A stretch of 64,000 nt of DNA from CBDHCC01 sp965261015 (GCA_965261015.1 CBDHCC010000001.1:868001-932000); one strand, 5' to 3'. Shown: positions 17,825 to 26,532, counted from the first letter of the stretch. Numbers and translations: made by a program. Notes: generated from the letters alone by a model not told the origin.

Positions 17825-19207
17825 TTAGCCCACCATGTCCTCCGCGCGGACCAGGCGGTCGAACGTCGCCTCGTCCACCAGGCCAAGGTCCAGCCCCGCT
17901 TCCCGCAGCGTGCCGCCGGTCTCGTGCGCGTGCTTGGCGATCTTGGCGGCGTTGTCATAGCCGATCTCCGGCGCCAGCGCCGTCACCAGCATCAGCGAGC
18001 GGTCGACCAGTTCGCGGATGCGGTCCTCGTTCGCGGTCAGGCCATCCACGCACCGCTCGGCGAAGCTCTCCATGCCGGTCGCCAGCAGGTCGATCGAGCG
18101 CAGCACGTTGGCCCCGATCATCGGCTTGAACACGTTCAGCTCCAAGTGCCCCTGCAAGCCGCCGACGGTCGCCGCCTGGCCGTTGCCGATCACCTGGGCG
18201 GCGACCATCGTCAGCATCTCGCACTGGGTGGGGTTCACCTTGCCCGGCATGATGGACGAGCCGGGTTCGTTCGCCGGCAGGTCCAGTTCGCCCAGGCCCG
18301 ACCGCGGGCCGCTGCCCAGCAGCCGGATGTCGTTGGCGATCTTGGTGAGAGCCACCGCCAGGGTCGACAGCGTGCCGGCCATCTGAACCAGCGCGTCGTT
18401 GGACGCCAACGCCTCGAACTTGTTCGGATTGGTGGCGAACGGCAGGCCGGTCAGCCCCGCGATCTCGGCCGCGATCGCCTCGGCAAACCCATCGGGCGCG
18501 TTCAGGCCGGTGCCGACCGCCGTGCCGCCCTGCGCCAGCTTCAGGAGTGAGTGCTCCGCCCCCTCGATCCGTTTGCGCGCGGTGTGCAGCTGCGCGACAT
18601 ATCCTCCGAACTCCTGTCCCAGCGTCAGCGGGGTGGCGTCCTGCAGGTGGGTGCGGCCGATCTTGACCAGCCCCATCCACTCGCCCGCTTTCGCGGCGAG
18701 CGCGTCGTGCAACCGGTCGAGCGCCGGGAACAGGTCGCGGCGGATCGCGGTGACGGCGGCGACGTGCAGCGCGGTCGGGAAGGTGTCGTTCGACGATTGC
18801 GACTGGTTGACGTGATCGTTCGGGTGGACGGGCGACTTGCCTCCCTTGCGCCCCGCCAACGCCTCGTTCGCCCGGCCCGCGATCACCTCGTTCGCGTTCA
18901 TGTTGGATTGGGTGCCAGACCCCGTCTGCCAGATGACCAGCGGGAACTGGTCGTCGTGATCGCCCTTCGCGACCTCGGCCGCCGCGCGTTCGATGGCGTC
19001 GGCCAGCTCCCCGTCAAGCCCGTGGGCGCGGTTCACGCGCGCTGCCGCCTGCTTCACCACGGCGAGCGCGCGCACGATCCCCACCGGCATCCGTTCCCGC
19101 GCGCCGAAGGGGAAGTTCTCGATCGAACGCTGGGTCTGTGCCCCCCAATAGGCGTCCGCCGGCACGTCGATGGGGCCGATCGAGTCGGTTTCGGTGCGCG
19201 TCGCCAT
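17825..19207 (-). CDS. fumC: Class II fumarate hydratase
   Basis: Iron-independent fumarase that interconverts fumarate and malate in the TCA cycle. The 460 residues match FumC throughout: N-terminus RTETDSIGPIDVPADAYWGA, VIWQTGSGTQSNMNANEVI, KIGRTHLQDATPLTLGQEF, and the signature GSSIMPGKVNPTQCE with the active-site serine loop. The ATG at 19207 is the natural start. It lies 9 bp downstream of sspB on the same strand. No sign of truncation. Confidence 0.98.
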   Translation of the reverse strand: MATRTETDSIGPIDVPADAYWGAQTQRSIENFPFGARERMPVGIVRALAVVKQAAARVNRAHGLDGELADAIERAAAEVAKGDHDDQFPLVIWQTGSGTQSNMNANEVIAGRANEALAGRKGGKSPVHPNDHVNQSQSSNDTFPTALHVAAVTAIRRDLFPALDRLHDALAAKAGEWMGLVKIGRTHLQDATPLTLGQEFGGYVAQLHTARKRIEGAEHSLLKLAQGGTAVGTGLNAPDGFAEAIAAEIAGLTGLPFATNPNKFEALASNDALVQMAGTLSTLAVALTKIANDIRLLGSGPRSGLGELDLPANEPGSSIMPGKVNPTQCEMLTMVAAQVIGNGQAATVGGLQGHLELNVFKPMIGANVLRSIDLLATGMESFAERCVDGLTANEDRIRELVDRSLMLVTALAPEIGYDNAAKIAKHAHETGGTLREAGLDLGLVDEATFDRLVRAEDMVG

Positions 19208-19216
19208 GGGGGCTCC

Positions 19217-19708
19217 TTATTTCTTGCGGGAAAAATCGACGGCGACGACGTTCGACCCGTCGTCGGCGGCCGCGTCCGACGCGCCGCCCGCCCGGTTCTC
19301 GTTCTCGCCCGCGTCGTGCGGCTCCGGCCCCGCCGGCGCGTCGACCTGGAATTGCAGCGCGAACTCGACGGCCGGGTCGTGGAACTGGGTCACCGCGGCG
19401 AACGGGACGACGAGGACCGACGGGATCCCACCAAAGCTGAGCCCGACGGAGAAGCGCTCGTCCTCCACCACCAGGCTGTGGAACTGGTTCTGCAGCACGA
19501 TGGTCATGTCGGCCGGGTATTTCGCGCGCAGGTGCGGCGGGATCTGCACGCCGGGCGCGGTAGTGCGGAACGAGATATAGAAATGGTGTGCGCCCGGCGG
19601 AGTGCCGCCGGCGTCCACCACCTGGCGCAGCACGCGGCCGACCACGGCGCGCAGGGCGTCCTGCACGATCTCGTCATAGGGGATCAGGCTGATCGTCTCG
19701 TCGCTCAT
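19217..19708 (-). CDS. sspB: SspB-family ClpXP adaptor (alphaproteobacterial type)
   Basis: A 163-residue homologue of the SspB adaptor, which tethers ssrA-tagged proteins to ClpXP. The alpha-type opening ISLIPYDEIVQDALRAVVGR and core HHFYISFRTTAPGVQIPPHL, then LVVEDERFSVGLSFGGIP, are present. A disordered acidic linker (about residues 126-150) is followed by the short C-terminal ClpX-tethering end VVAVDFSRKK. The window also encodes its likely client signal, the ssrA tag near 61.9 kb. Divergent from hisB with 78 bp between. Confidence 0.93.
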   Translation of the reverse strand: MSDETISLIPYDEIVQDALRAVVGRVLRQVVDAGGTPPGAHHFYISFRTTAPGVQIPPHLRAKYPADMTIVLQNQFHSLVVEDERFSVGLSFGGIPSVLVVPFAAVTQFHDPAVEFALQFQVDAPAGPEPHDAGENENRAGGASDAAADDGSNVVAVDFSRKK

Positions 19709-19786
19709 GGTCGCGTGACGTGCCGAGCGCCGCTGCCGGGGTCAAGCGCGTTGCGGCCGCTCGGCACGTTGGCTAAGCGGCACCCC

Positions 19787-20389
19787 ATGCGAACCGCCGC
19801 CATCGACCGCCGCACGAGCGAGACCGCGATCACCGGCACCGTGCGGCTGGACGGCACCGGCGCGGCGGCGATCCGGACGGGGATCGGCTTTTACGACCAC
19901 ATGCTGGACCAGCTGGCCCGCCACTCGCTGATCGACATCGAACTCGCCTGCGAGGGCGACCTGCACATCGACGGGCACCACACGGTGGAGGACACCGCGC
20001 TCGCATTGGGCGACGCGATCGGGCGCGCGCTGGGCGACAAGGCGGGCGTCGTGCGCTTCGGCCACGCCTATGCGCCGATGGACGAGTGCCTGACGCGCTG
20101 CGCCCTCGACCTCTCCGGCCGGCCGCACACCGTCTATCGCCAGACCTTCACGCAGGAGCGGCTGGGCGAGATGGACACGGAGATGTTCGAGCATTTCTAC
20201 ACGAGCTTCGCGCAGGCGGCGGGGCTGACCCTGCACCTGGAAACGCTTTACGGCACCAACAACCACCATATCGCGGAGAGCGGCTTCAAGGCGCTCGCCC
20301 GCGCGCTGGGCACTGCGGTGGCGCTGGACCCCCGGCGCGCGGGCCAGGTGCCCAGCACGAAGGGGATGTTGTCCGGGCCGACCCGGTGA
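19787..20389 (+). CDS. hisB: Imidazoleglycerol-phosphate dehydratase
   Basis: Sixth step of histidine synthesis, converting imidazole-glycerol phosphate to imidazole-acetol phosphate. The 200 residues form the monofunctional enzyme, without the phosphatase domain found in enterics. The manganese motifs DGHHTVEDTALALGDAIG and NNHHIAESGFKALARALG are present, as is the ending STKGML. First gene of the his run here; its stop overlaps the hisH GTG (GTGA). Confidence 0.98.
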   Translation: MRTAAIDRRTSETAITGTVRLDGTGAAAIRTGIGFYDHMLDQLARHSLIDIELACEGDLHIDGHHTVEDTALALGDAIGRALGDKAGVVRFGHAYAPMDECLTRCALDLSGRPHTVYRQTFTQERLGEMDTEMFEHFYTSFAQAAGLTLHLETLYGTNNHHIAESGFKALARALGTAVALDPRRAGQVPSTKGMLSGPTR

Positions 20390-20985
20390 CGATCGCGCTG
20401 ATCGACTATGGCGCGGGCAATCTGCGCTCCGTCGCCAATGCGCTGGCCGCGGTCGGGGCGCCGGCGGAGGTGACGGACGACCCGGACCGGCTGCGCGCCG
20501 CCGACCGCATCGTGTTGCCCGGCGTGGGTGCCTTCGCGGCCGCCACCGCGGCGCTCCGGGCGCGGCCGGGGCTGGTCGACGCGCTGGAGGAGGCGGTGCG
20601 GGTTCGGGGCACGCCCTTCCTGGGAGTCTGCGTGGGGATGCAGCTGATGGCGGCGTGGGGCGAGGAGCACGGGCGCACCGCCGGGCTGGGCTGGGTGCCG
20701 GGCACCGTCTCCGCGCTCACCCCCGCCGCCGATGCCCGCGTGCCGCATATGGGCTGGAACGACGTGGTCCCGTGCGACGGCGCGCCGCTGATCGAGCGGG
20801 GCGAGGCCTATTTCCTGCACGGCTACGCCTATGACGGCGACGGGGTGGCGGCCACCACCGATCATGGCGGTCCGGTCGTCGCCGCGGTCGCCACCGGCTC
20901 TGCCATCGGGGTCCAGTTCCACCCGGAAAAGAGCGGCGCCTACGGTCTCGCCTTCCTGCGACGCTTCGTGGATTGGAGGCCCTAG
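20386..20985 (+). CDS. hisH: Imidazole glycerol phosphate synthase, glutamine amidotransferase subunit
   Basis: Supplies ammonia from glutamine to HisF. The 199-residue class I amidotransferase has its cysteine nucleophile in FLGVCVGMQLM and the His/Glu of the triad in VQFHPEKSG; the N-terminus IALIDYGAGNLRSVANAL is typical. The start is GTG, overlapping hisB's stop, and hisA follows after 1 bp. Confidence 0.98.
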   Translation: MTIALIDYGAGNLRSVANALAAVGAPAEVTDDPDRLRAADRIVLPGVGAFAAATAALRARPGLVDALEEAVRVRGTPFLGVCVGMQLMAAWGEEHGRTAGLGWVPGTVSALTPAADARVPHMGWNDVVPCDGAPLIERGEAYFLHGYAYDGDGVAATTDHGGPVVAAVATGSAIGVQFHPEKSGAYGLAFLRRFVDWRP

Positions 20986-20986
20986 G

Positions 20987-21706
20987 GTGCTGATCTTCCC
21001 CGCGATCGACCTGAAGGACGGCCAGGTCGTGCGCCTGGCCGAAGGGGACATGGACCGCGCCACCGTCTATGGCGACGACCCCGCCCATCAGGCCGCCCTG
21101 TTCGCCGAGCAGGGGGCCACCGTGCTGCACGTGGTCGACCTGGACGGCTCCTTCGCCGGCGACAGCCGCAATGGCGAGGCGGTGGCGGCGATCGTGGCGC
21201 GCTTTCCCGGCCATGTGCAGCTGGGCGGCGGCATCCGCTCGCGCGCGCAGGCGGAGCGGTGGTTCGACGTCGGCGTGGCCCGCCTGGTGCTGGGCACCGC
21301 CGCGCTGACCGATCCCGATCTGGTCAAGGCGCTGGCGGCGGACTTCCCCGGCGGCATCGTGGTCGCCGCCGACGCGCGCGACGGGCGGGTGGCGACGGCC
21401 GGTTGGGGCGAGCAGTCGGACGTGGAGGTGGTGGACCTCGCCCGGCGGTTCGAGGATGCGGGTGTCGCCGCCATCCTGTTCACCGATATCGGCCGCGACG
21501 GCCTGCTGACCGGGGTCAACGTGCAGGCGACGGTCGATCTCGCCCGCGCGGTGGACCTGCCGGTGATCGCCAGCGGCGGGGTGAAGGGCGTGGGCGACAT
21601 CCGGATGCTGTCCATTCACGACGGGATCGAGGGCGTGATCGTCGGCCGCGCGCTCTACGATGGCCGCCTGGACCTGCCGACCGCGCTGGCGGTGGCGGCG
21701 GGGTGA
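20987..21706 (+). CDS. hisA: ProFAR isomerase
   Basis: 1-(5-phosphoribosyl)-5-[(5-phosphoribosylamino)methylideneamino]imidazole-4-carboxamide isomerase of histidine synthesis. The 239-residue TIM barrel has the catalytic Asp in IFPAIDLKDGQVVRL and the phosphate loops QLGGGIRS, FTDIGRDG and ASGGVKG. The start is GTG at 20987. The stop overlaps, as GTGA, the start of a small membrane protein gene not normally part of this operon. Confidence 0.98.
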   Translation: MLIFPAIDLKDGQVVRLAEGDMDRATVYGDDPAHQAALFAEQGATVLHVVDLDGSFAGDSRNGEAVAAIVARFPGHVQLGGGIRSRAQAERWFDVGVARLVLGTAALTDPDLVKALAADFPGGIVVAADARDGRVATAGWGEQSDVEVVDLARRFEDAGVAAILFTDIGRDGLLTGVNVQATVDLARAVDLPVIASGGVKGVGDIRMLSIHDGIEGVIVGRALYDGRLDLPTALAVAAG

Positions 21707-21921
21707 ATAATCCTCGCTTGTTATGGCTCGCTGCTTGCGGATTCACCCTAATCTTCCACCTTCACTCAATGTGGGTCGGCCGAGTAAATCTTGGAGAAGA
21801 AAAGGACTTCATCGTGGACAGACGCAAGCAGCCCACGCTGTTCTGGACTTATGGTCTGGGTATGCTGGTCGTCTTGGCGTACCTGATCTGGCTTGGCTTT
21901 AACGGGTACGTTTCTCCTTGA
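21703..21921 (+). CDS. Small two-segment membrane protein inserted between hisA and hisF
   Basis: A 72-residue protein I do not recognise. Hydrophobic segments lie at about residues 5-20 (LLWLAACGFTLIFHLHSM) and 49-67 (YGLGMLVVLAYLIWLGF), separated by a charged loop with GEEKDFIVDRRKQPT. The GTG start overlaps the hisA stop (GTGA) and the stop overlaps the hisF TTG start (TTGA), so it is positioned for translational coupling at both ends. Codon choice (TTA, AAT, ACT, TCT) and base composition are clearly more AT-rich than in the his genes, suggesting a recent arrival. No role in histidine synthesis is implied. Confidence 0.7.
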   Translation: MNNPRLLWLAACGFTLIFHLHSMWVGRVNLGEEKDFIVDRRKQPTLFWTYGLGMLVVLAYLIWLGFNGYVSP

Positions 21922-22757
21922 CCGTCCGCGTGCGCGTTATCCCCTGCCTCGACGTGGCCGAGGGGCGGGTGGTGAAGGGCGTGAACTTCGTGGACCTGCG
22001 CGATGCGGGCGATCCGGTGGAGGCGGCGCGCGCCTATGCGGAGGCGGGGGCGGACGAGCTCACCTTCCTCGACATCTCCGCGACGCATGAGGGGCGGGGT
22101 ACGCTCCTCGACGTGGTCGAGCGCACGGCGGCGGTGTGTTTCATGCCGCTCACCGTGGGCGGCGGGGTCGCATCTGTGGAGGACGCCCGCGCCCTGCTGC
22201 TGGCGGGCGCGGACAAGGTGGCCGTGAACTCGGCGGCCGTGCGCCGGCCGGAGCTGATGGCCGAACTGGCGGAGCGGTTCGGCTCGCAGTGCGTGGTGGG
22301 CTCGGTGGACGCGCGGCGAGTCGGAGAGGGCTGGGAAGTCTTCACCCATGGCGGCCGACGCGCCACCGGCCTGGACGCGCTCGCCCATGCGGAGCGGCTG
22401 GCGGGGCTGGGGGCGGGCGAGATCCTGCTGACCAGCATGGACCGCGACGGCACCCGCGACGGCTACGACCTGGCCCTGACCCGCGCCGTGGCCGGCCGCG
22501 TTCCCGTTCCCGTGGTGGCGAGCGGCGGGGTGGGGCAGCTCACCCACCTGGTCGACGGCGTGGTGGAGGGCGGGGCAAGCGCGGTGCTGGCGGCCAGCAT
22601 CTTCCATTTCGGCCAGCACACCATCGCGGACGCCCATGCGGCGCTCGCGGCGGCCGGGCTGCCGGTGCGGGGAGGAGAGGCGAGGCCGCGCCGGTCGGGT
22701 CCGCGCAGCGGCGCGCTCACGAGCACGACCGATCCGGCCACGGACAGCTCGGGGTGA
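21918..22757 (+). CDS. hisF: Imidazole glycerol phosphate synthase cyclase subunit, C-terminally extended
   Basis: Forms IGP and AICAR with ammonia from HisH. The barrel has catalytic Asp residues in VIPCLDVAEGRVVKG and VGSVDARR, plus FLDISATHEGRGTLLDVV and LTSMDRDGTRDGYDLAL. The product is 279 residues; homologues usually stop soon after AALAAAGLPVR (residue 252), so about 27 low-complexity residues rich in R, G, S and T are appended. The start is TTG, overlapping the small membrane gene. The stop overlaps the GTG of the next gene. The tail probably reflects insertion of that downstream gene at the original hisF end. Confidence 0.95.
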   Translation: MTVRVRVIPCLDVAEGRVVKGVNFVDLRDAGDPVEAARAYAEAGADELTFLDISATHEGRGTLLDVVERTAAVCFMPLTVGGGVASVEDARALLLAGADKVAVNSAAVRRPELMAELAERFGSQCVVGSVDARRVGEGWEVFTHGGRRATGLDALAHAERLAGLGAGEILLTSMDRDGTRDGYDLALTRAVAGRVPVPVVASGGVGQLTHLVDGVVEGGASAVLAASIFHFGQHTIADAHAALAAAGLPVRGGEARPRRSGPRSGALTSTTDPATDSSG

Positions 22758-23911
22758 GCGCCACGGCCGGTGCCGACCCGCAATCGTGGCGCGATCGCCT
22801 GAAGGCCATGAGCACGCCGCTCGCATCGATCTTCGGCAGCGGGTTCCTCGTCATCGTCTCGGTGCTGGGTGGCGCGGTCGGGCCCTATTCGGTGTTGGCG
22901 ATGCTGGGAATCTGCGCGGTCGCCTACGCCGTCGGTTCGGTCATCCGCCACAATATCCGCCACGCCGAGCCCGTGCTCCAGGGTGACGACACCCCGCGCG
23001 GAGTCGCGATCGCCTCGACCGTCGCGCAGCTCGCGCTCATCCCCGCCTATGTCATCTCGGTCACGCTCTACCTGCGCATCCTGTCGTCCTACGCGCTGGG
23101 CTTCTTCGATGCGAAAGGAGCGTTCGACGAGAAACTGCTGACGACGGGGATCATCGGGATCGTGCTGGCGCTCGCGCTCACCAAGGGGTTGAGCGTGCTG
23201 GAGGCGAGCGAAGGCTGGGCGCTGGGCGCGACGGTCGCCATCATCGCGCTGTTGATCGGCGAGTTCGGCCTGTACGACCTCCATGCGCTCTCCACCGGCG
23301 GGCTGGTCCTGCCGTCGGTTCCCGGCCAGGGCCTCTGGCACATGGCGACGGTGCTCGCGGGCACGCTGATCGTGGTGCAGGGCTTCGAGACCACCCGCTA
23401 TCTGGGGGATGAGTTCGATGCCGGAACCCGAGTCCGGGCCTCGCGCGACGCGCAGATCGTGTCCACCGGCGTCTATCTCCTGTTCGTCGCCGGCGCGACG
23501 CCGCTGATGCACTTCCTGCCGGACCGGGTCGAGGACAACGCCTTGATGATCCTGGTCGCGACCGTCGCCGGATGGCTGACGGTTCCCTTGGTCCTGGTCG
23601 CGATCTTCAGCCAGTTCAGCGCCGCGGTCGCCGACGCCGTCAGCGGGTCGGGCAGTCTGGTGGAGGTGTCGCGGAAGCGGATCGGGCGGTCCGCGACCTA
23701 TGTGGTCATCTGCCTGGCGGCGATCGGCCTGTGCTGGATCGCGGACACGTTCACGATCCTCGCGCTCGCCTCGCGCGCGTTCGCCTTTTATTATTGCGCC
23801 CAGTGCGGGATCGCGATCCTGGTGTCGAACACGGTGGGCGCCAAGGCGCGCTTCGGGGCGATGGCGCTCCTGCTGGCCTTCGTGACGGTCTTCGCCACGC
23901 CAGTCGGCTAA
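22754..23911 (+). CDS. Multipass membrane protein, weakly APC-permease-like
   Basis: A 385-residue integral membrane protein with about ten hydrophobic segments. The start GSGFLVIVSVLGGAVGPYSV and the later LIVVQGFETTRYLGDEFDAG recall amino-acid/polyamine permeases, but I cannot assign a family with confidence or name a substrate. The GTG at 22754 overlaps the hisF stop; an internal ATG at 22808 is an alternative start just before the first segment. It separates hisF from hisE, which normally adjoin in related genomes. Confidence 0.75.
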   Translation: MSATAGADPQSWRDRLKAMSTPLASIFGSGFLVIVSVLGGAVGPYSVLAMLGICAVAYAVGSVIRHNIRHAEPVLQGDDTPRGVAIASTVAQLALIPAYVISVTLYLRILSSYALGFFDAKGAFDEKLLTTGIIGIVLALALTKGLSVLEASEGWALGATVAIIALLIGEFGLYDLHALSTGGLVLPSVPGQGLWHMATVLAGTLIVVQGFETTRYLGDEFDAGTRVRASRDAQIVSTGVYLLFVAGATPLMHFLPDRVEDNALMILVATVAGWLTVPLVLVAIFSQFSAAVADAVSGSGSLVEVSRKRIGRSATYVVICLAAIGLCWIADTFTILALASRAFAFYYCAQCGIAILVSNTVGAKARFGAMALLLAFVTVFATPVG

Positions 23912-23969
23912 TGTGGTTTGGTGCCGTCGATCGAGAGCGCGGATCGGTGCCGCCCTCGTCCCCATCCCC

Positions 23970-24353
23970 TCAGCTGTCTCGCGGCTCCGCCCTGGAAAAG
24001 GCGAACTCGATCGCCAGCGCCACCCCCACCCAGATGGCGAGCGTCGCCGCAAGCCGGTGGAGGTCGGCGTCGGATAGGCCCGGCGGCTGGAGGCCGGGGA
24101 TCAGAACCAGGCTGGCCAGCAGCGCCGCATAGACCCCGAGCAGGATCAACACGTTGCGGCTCTGCCCGACGCTCGACACCAGGCGCAGCGCGATCACCGT
24201 TCCGGCCAACAGCGCGATCAGCTTGACATAGTCAACGAGGCGCAGGCCGTCCAACGTGCCCAGGTTCGCACCGAGCAGCGCGCCGAAGAACAGGTTCAGT
24301 CCGTCGATGGCCCCGATCCGATGTTCCGAGGTGAACCGCGCCCGTGCTCTCAT
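23970..24353 (-). CDS. Small integral membrane protein, unknown
   Basis: A 127-residue protein with about four hydrophobic segments (GLNLFFGALLGANLG, YVKLIALLAGTVIALRLV, NVLILLGVYAALLASLVLI and AATLAIWVGVALAIEFAF). I do not recognise the family. It is oriented against the his operon in the block between hisF and hisE, and its start faces the CPBP gene 84 bp away. Confidence 0.65.
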   Translation of the reverse strand: MRARARFTSEHRIGAIDGLNLFFGALLGANLGTLDGLRLVDYVKLIALLAGTVIALRLVSSVGQSRNVLILLGVYAALLASLVLIPGLQPPGLSDADLHRLAATLAIWVGVALAIEFAFSRAEPRDS

Positions 24354-24437
24354 CGACTGCCCCCATGATGTGCCCCGCCCGCGTCCGCTCGCCAGGCCGC
24401 GTGGAACGGCGTAGCCTGCGAATCGAGGGGAGTCGAT

Positions 24438-24971
24438 TTGGGGCCTGCCGCGCTCTTGCTAGCCGTGCCGGTGGCGCTCACGGTCGGCGGAATGGTGGGC
24501 GCGCGCAAGTCCCGGCTCGATGCGCGTGAGGACCTGGGGCTGCGGCTTCCCACCGCGCGCGCCGCGGCCGTCGCTCTCGCGACCTTCCTGGCGCTGTCCG
24601 TCATCACGGAGGTCCTTTACCGCCGCTGGGGGTTGGACGGCGATCACGGGTCGTGGCCCGACCGCTACGGCACGGCCGAGCTTTTCGGGCGGGTTCTGCT
24701 GGTCGCGCTGATCTATCCCATCGCGGAAGAGTTCTTCTTTCGCGGCTTCGTCTTCGGGCTGTTGCGCCGCAAGGCGGGCGAGACGGCGGCGATCGGCGGA
24801 TCGGCGCTGTTCTTCACTCTCCTCCACCTGCAATATGATTGGCGCGGACTGTCCTTGGTTCTGGCGGATGCGCTGTTCTTCGGCGCCGTGCGGTCGCGTA
24901 GCCGCTCGACCATCCTGACCATGGCGCTCCACATCGGCGGCAACGCATTCGCGGTGTGGCAGCGATTATAG
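24438..24971 (+). CDS. CPBP-family intramembrane glutamic endopeptidase
   Basis: A 177-residue membrane protein of the CPBP/Abi family (type II CAAX prenyl protease-like). The family motifs are complete: EEFFFRGFVFGLLRR (EExxxR), FTLLHLQYDW (FxxxH) and ALHIGGNAF (HxxxN). The N-terminus is a membrane segment. The start is TTG at 24438, preceded by a good GAGGGGA ribosome site. Substrates are not predictable; some members process bacteriocins or act in immunity. It is part of the inserted block upstream of hisE. Confidence 0.88.
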   Translation: MGPAALLLAVPVALTVGGMVGARKSRLDAREDLGLRLPTARAAAVALATFLALSVITEVLYRRWGLDGDHGSWPDRYGTAELFGRVLLVALIYPIAEEFFFRGFVFGLLRRKAGETAAIGGSALFFTLLHLQYDWRGLSLVLADALFFGAVRSRSRSTILTMALHIGGNAFAVWQRL

Positions 24972-25021
24972 GCCGGGCGGGGTGCTTGACGGACGATGGG
25001 CGGTCGGAGCACCGAAGCGCA

Positions 25022-25336
25022 ATGTCCGACACCCTGCACCGCCTCGCCGCCACGATCGTCGCCCGGCGCGGGGCCGATCCGTCGTCGTCCTACACCGCCT
25101 CCCTCCTCGCCAAGGGCTCGGGCAAGGCGGCCGAGAAGTTCGGGGAGGAGGCCGTGGAGTTGGTGGTCGCGGCGGTGTCGCGCGACGAGGCTGGGGTAAC
25201 GGCGGAGGCGGCCGACGTGCTCTACCACCTCCTGGTCCTGCTCGCCGCGCGCGACGTGCCGCTGGACGCCGTGCTGGCGGAGCTGGAGCGGCGCGAGGGT
25301 GTGTCGGGGCATGGGGAAAAGGCGGCGCGCGCATGA
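25022..25336 (+). CDS. hisE: Phosphoribosyl-ATP diphosphatase
   Basis: Second step of histidine synthesis, hydrolysing PR-ATP to PR-AMP. The 104 residues form the MazG-like all-alpha enzyme: DTLHRLAATIVARRGADPSS, GSGKAAEKFGEEAVELVVAA (acidic metal ligands EE..E) and EAADVLYHLLVLLAARDV. Detached from hisF by about 2.3 kb of unrelated genes. Its stop overlaps the start of a nuclease-like gene (ATGA). Confidence 0.97.
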   Translation: MSDTLHRLAATIVARRGADPSSSYTASLLAKGSGKAAEKFGEEAVELVVAAVSRDEAGVTAEAADVLYHLLVLLAARDVPLDAVLAELERREGVSGHGEKAARA

Positions 25337-26529
25337 GCCGTCAGCACGTCACCCCCCTGCTGCTGCCCGCCGACGGCGCGCCCGCCGCCCCGCTGACCCC
25401 GCTTGCCGACGCGCACGGGCTGAGCGAGGCGGACGTGCAGGCGCTGATCCACGCGCACCCCACGTTGCTGCCGGTGGCCGAGGTCGACCCGATCTTCGCC
25501 GACCCAGTGCCCATCTGCCGCGAACTGCACACGCCGGCCGGGCCCGTCGACAACCTGCTGGTCACGCCCGCCGGCCTGCCGGTGCTGGTCGAGTGCAAGC
25601 TGTGGCGCAACCCGCAGGCGCGGCGCGAGGTCGTCGGCCAGATCCTGGACTACGCCAAGGAGCTGGGCCGCTGGACCGCCTCCGACCTGCAGCGCGAGGT
25701 CAGCCGTCGGGTGCCCGGCCGCGCCAACCCGGTGCTGGAGTTGGTGCGCGAGGCGGGGCACGAGGTGGACGAGGTCGCCTTCACCGACGCCTTGACCCAC
25801 AACCTGCGGCGCGGCCGCTTCCTGCTGTTGATCGTGGGCGACGGCATCCGCGAGGGTGTGGAGGCGATCGCCGAGTATCTGGCGGGGCAGGCGGGGCTGC
25901 ATTTCACGTTGGGGCTGGTTGAGTTGCCGATCTATGCCGGTCCGGACGGCGCGCGCCTGGCGGTGCCGCGCGTCCTGGCCCGCACCGCGCTGATCGCACG
26001 GGAGGTGGTGGCGGTGCCGGAGGGGTATGAGCTGGTGGACGGCGAAGCCACGCTGGCAGATGATGATGAGCCTGACCCGGAGGTCGCGACCAGACGCGAT
26101 TTCCTACTGCAGGTTTTCACGCCGAGGCTCCCTTTGGGCCCTGACCAGCCGGACCCAAAGGTGACACCGAGCGGCTACATCTACCTCTATATGCCCGCGC
26201 CCGGTAACACTTGTTGGATTACGGTGAACCTACGGCGCGACAGTGTTGGAGTTCGACTCACCTCACGGTCCGCAACGATAGGCGAGGCGGCTCTCAGGCG
26301 TGTCGCTGAAGATTGGATGTCGATCGAACCTACGCTCGCTGGTCAAAACTTGCTTCAGGAGATTAAACCGGGACGGTTTCGAGTGCAGGCAACTTTACCT
26401 TGCCGCTGGCGTGACGGTGAAGCCGACCGGAAAGCGGCCGTGACTTGGCTGCGGCAGAAAGTCTCAGAGTACGTTTCCGTGTTTCGGCCTCTTGTTCGTT
26501 CCGCCATTTTTGACATTAGCAGGGACTGA
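25333..26529 (+). CDS. Putative PD-(D/E)XK nuclease-like protein, mosaic
   Basis: A 398-residue protein without a recognised name. Residues about 60-110 (VDNLLVTPAGLPVLVECKLW and RNPQARREVVGQILDYAKEL) have the D...ECK pattern of PD-(D/E)XK nucleases, as in NucS or restriction-like families. The rest of the N-terminal half is high-G+C like the host, whereas the last 160 or so codons, from near 26050, are visibly more AT-rich and encode an unrelated-looking domain (GYIYLYMPAPGNTCWITVNL). It starts by ATGA overlap with hisE and is followed 3 bp later by the HIT gene. It could be a defence or DNA-repair protein; this is inference. Confidence 0.65.
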   Translation: MSRQHVTPLLLPADGAPAAPLTPLADAHGLSEADVQALIHAHPTLLPVAEVDPIFADPVPICRELHTPAGPVDNLLVTPAGLPVLVECKLWRNPQARREVVGQILDYAKELGRWTASDLQREVSRRVPGRANPVLELVREAGHEVDEVAFTDALTHNLRRGRFLLLIVGDGIREGVEAIAEYLAGQAGLHFTLGLVELPIYAGPDGARLAVPRVLARTALIAREVVAVPEGYELVDGEATLADDDEPDPEVATRRDFLLQVFTPRLPLGPDQPDPKVTPSGYIYLYMPAPGNTCWITVNLRRDSVGVRLTSRSATIGEAALRRVAEDWMSIEPTLAGQNLLQEIKPGRFRVQATLPCRWRDGEADRKAAVTWLRQKVSEYVSVFRPLVRSAIFDISRD

Positions 26530-26532
26530 CCA

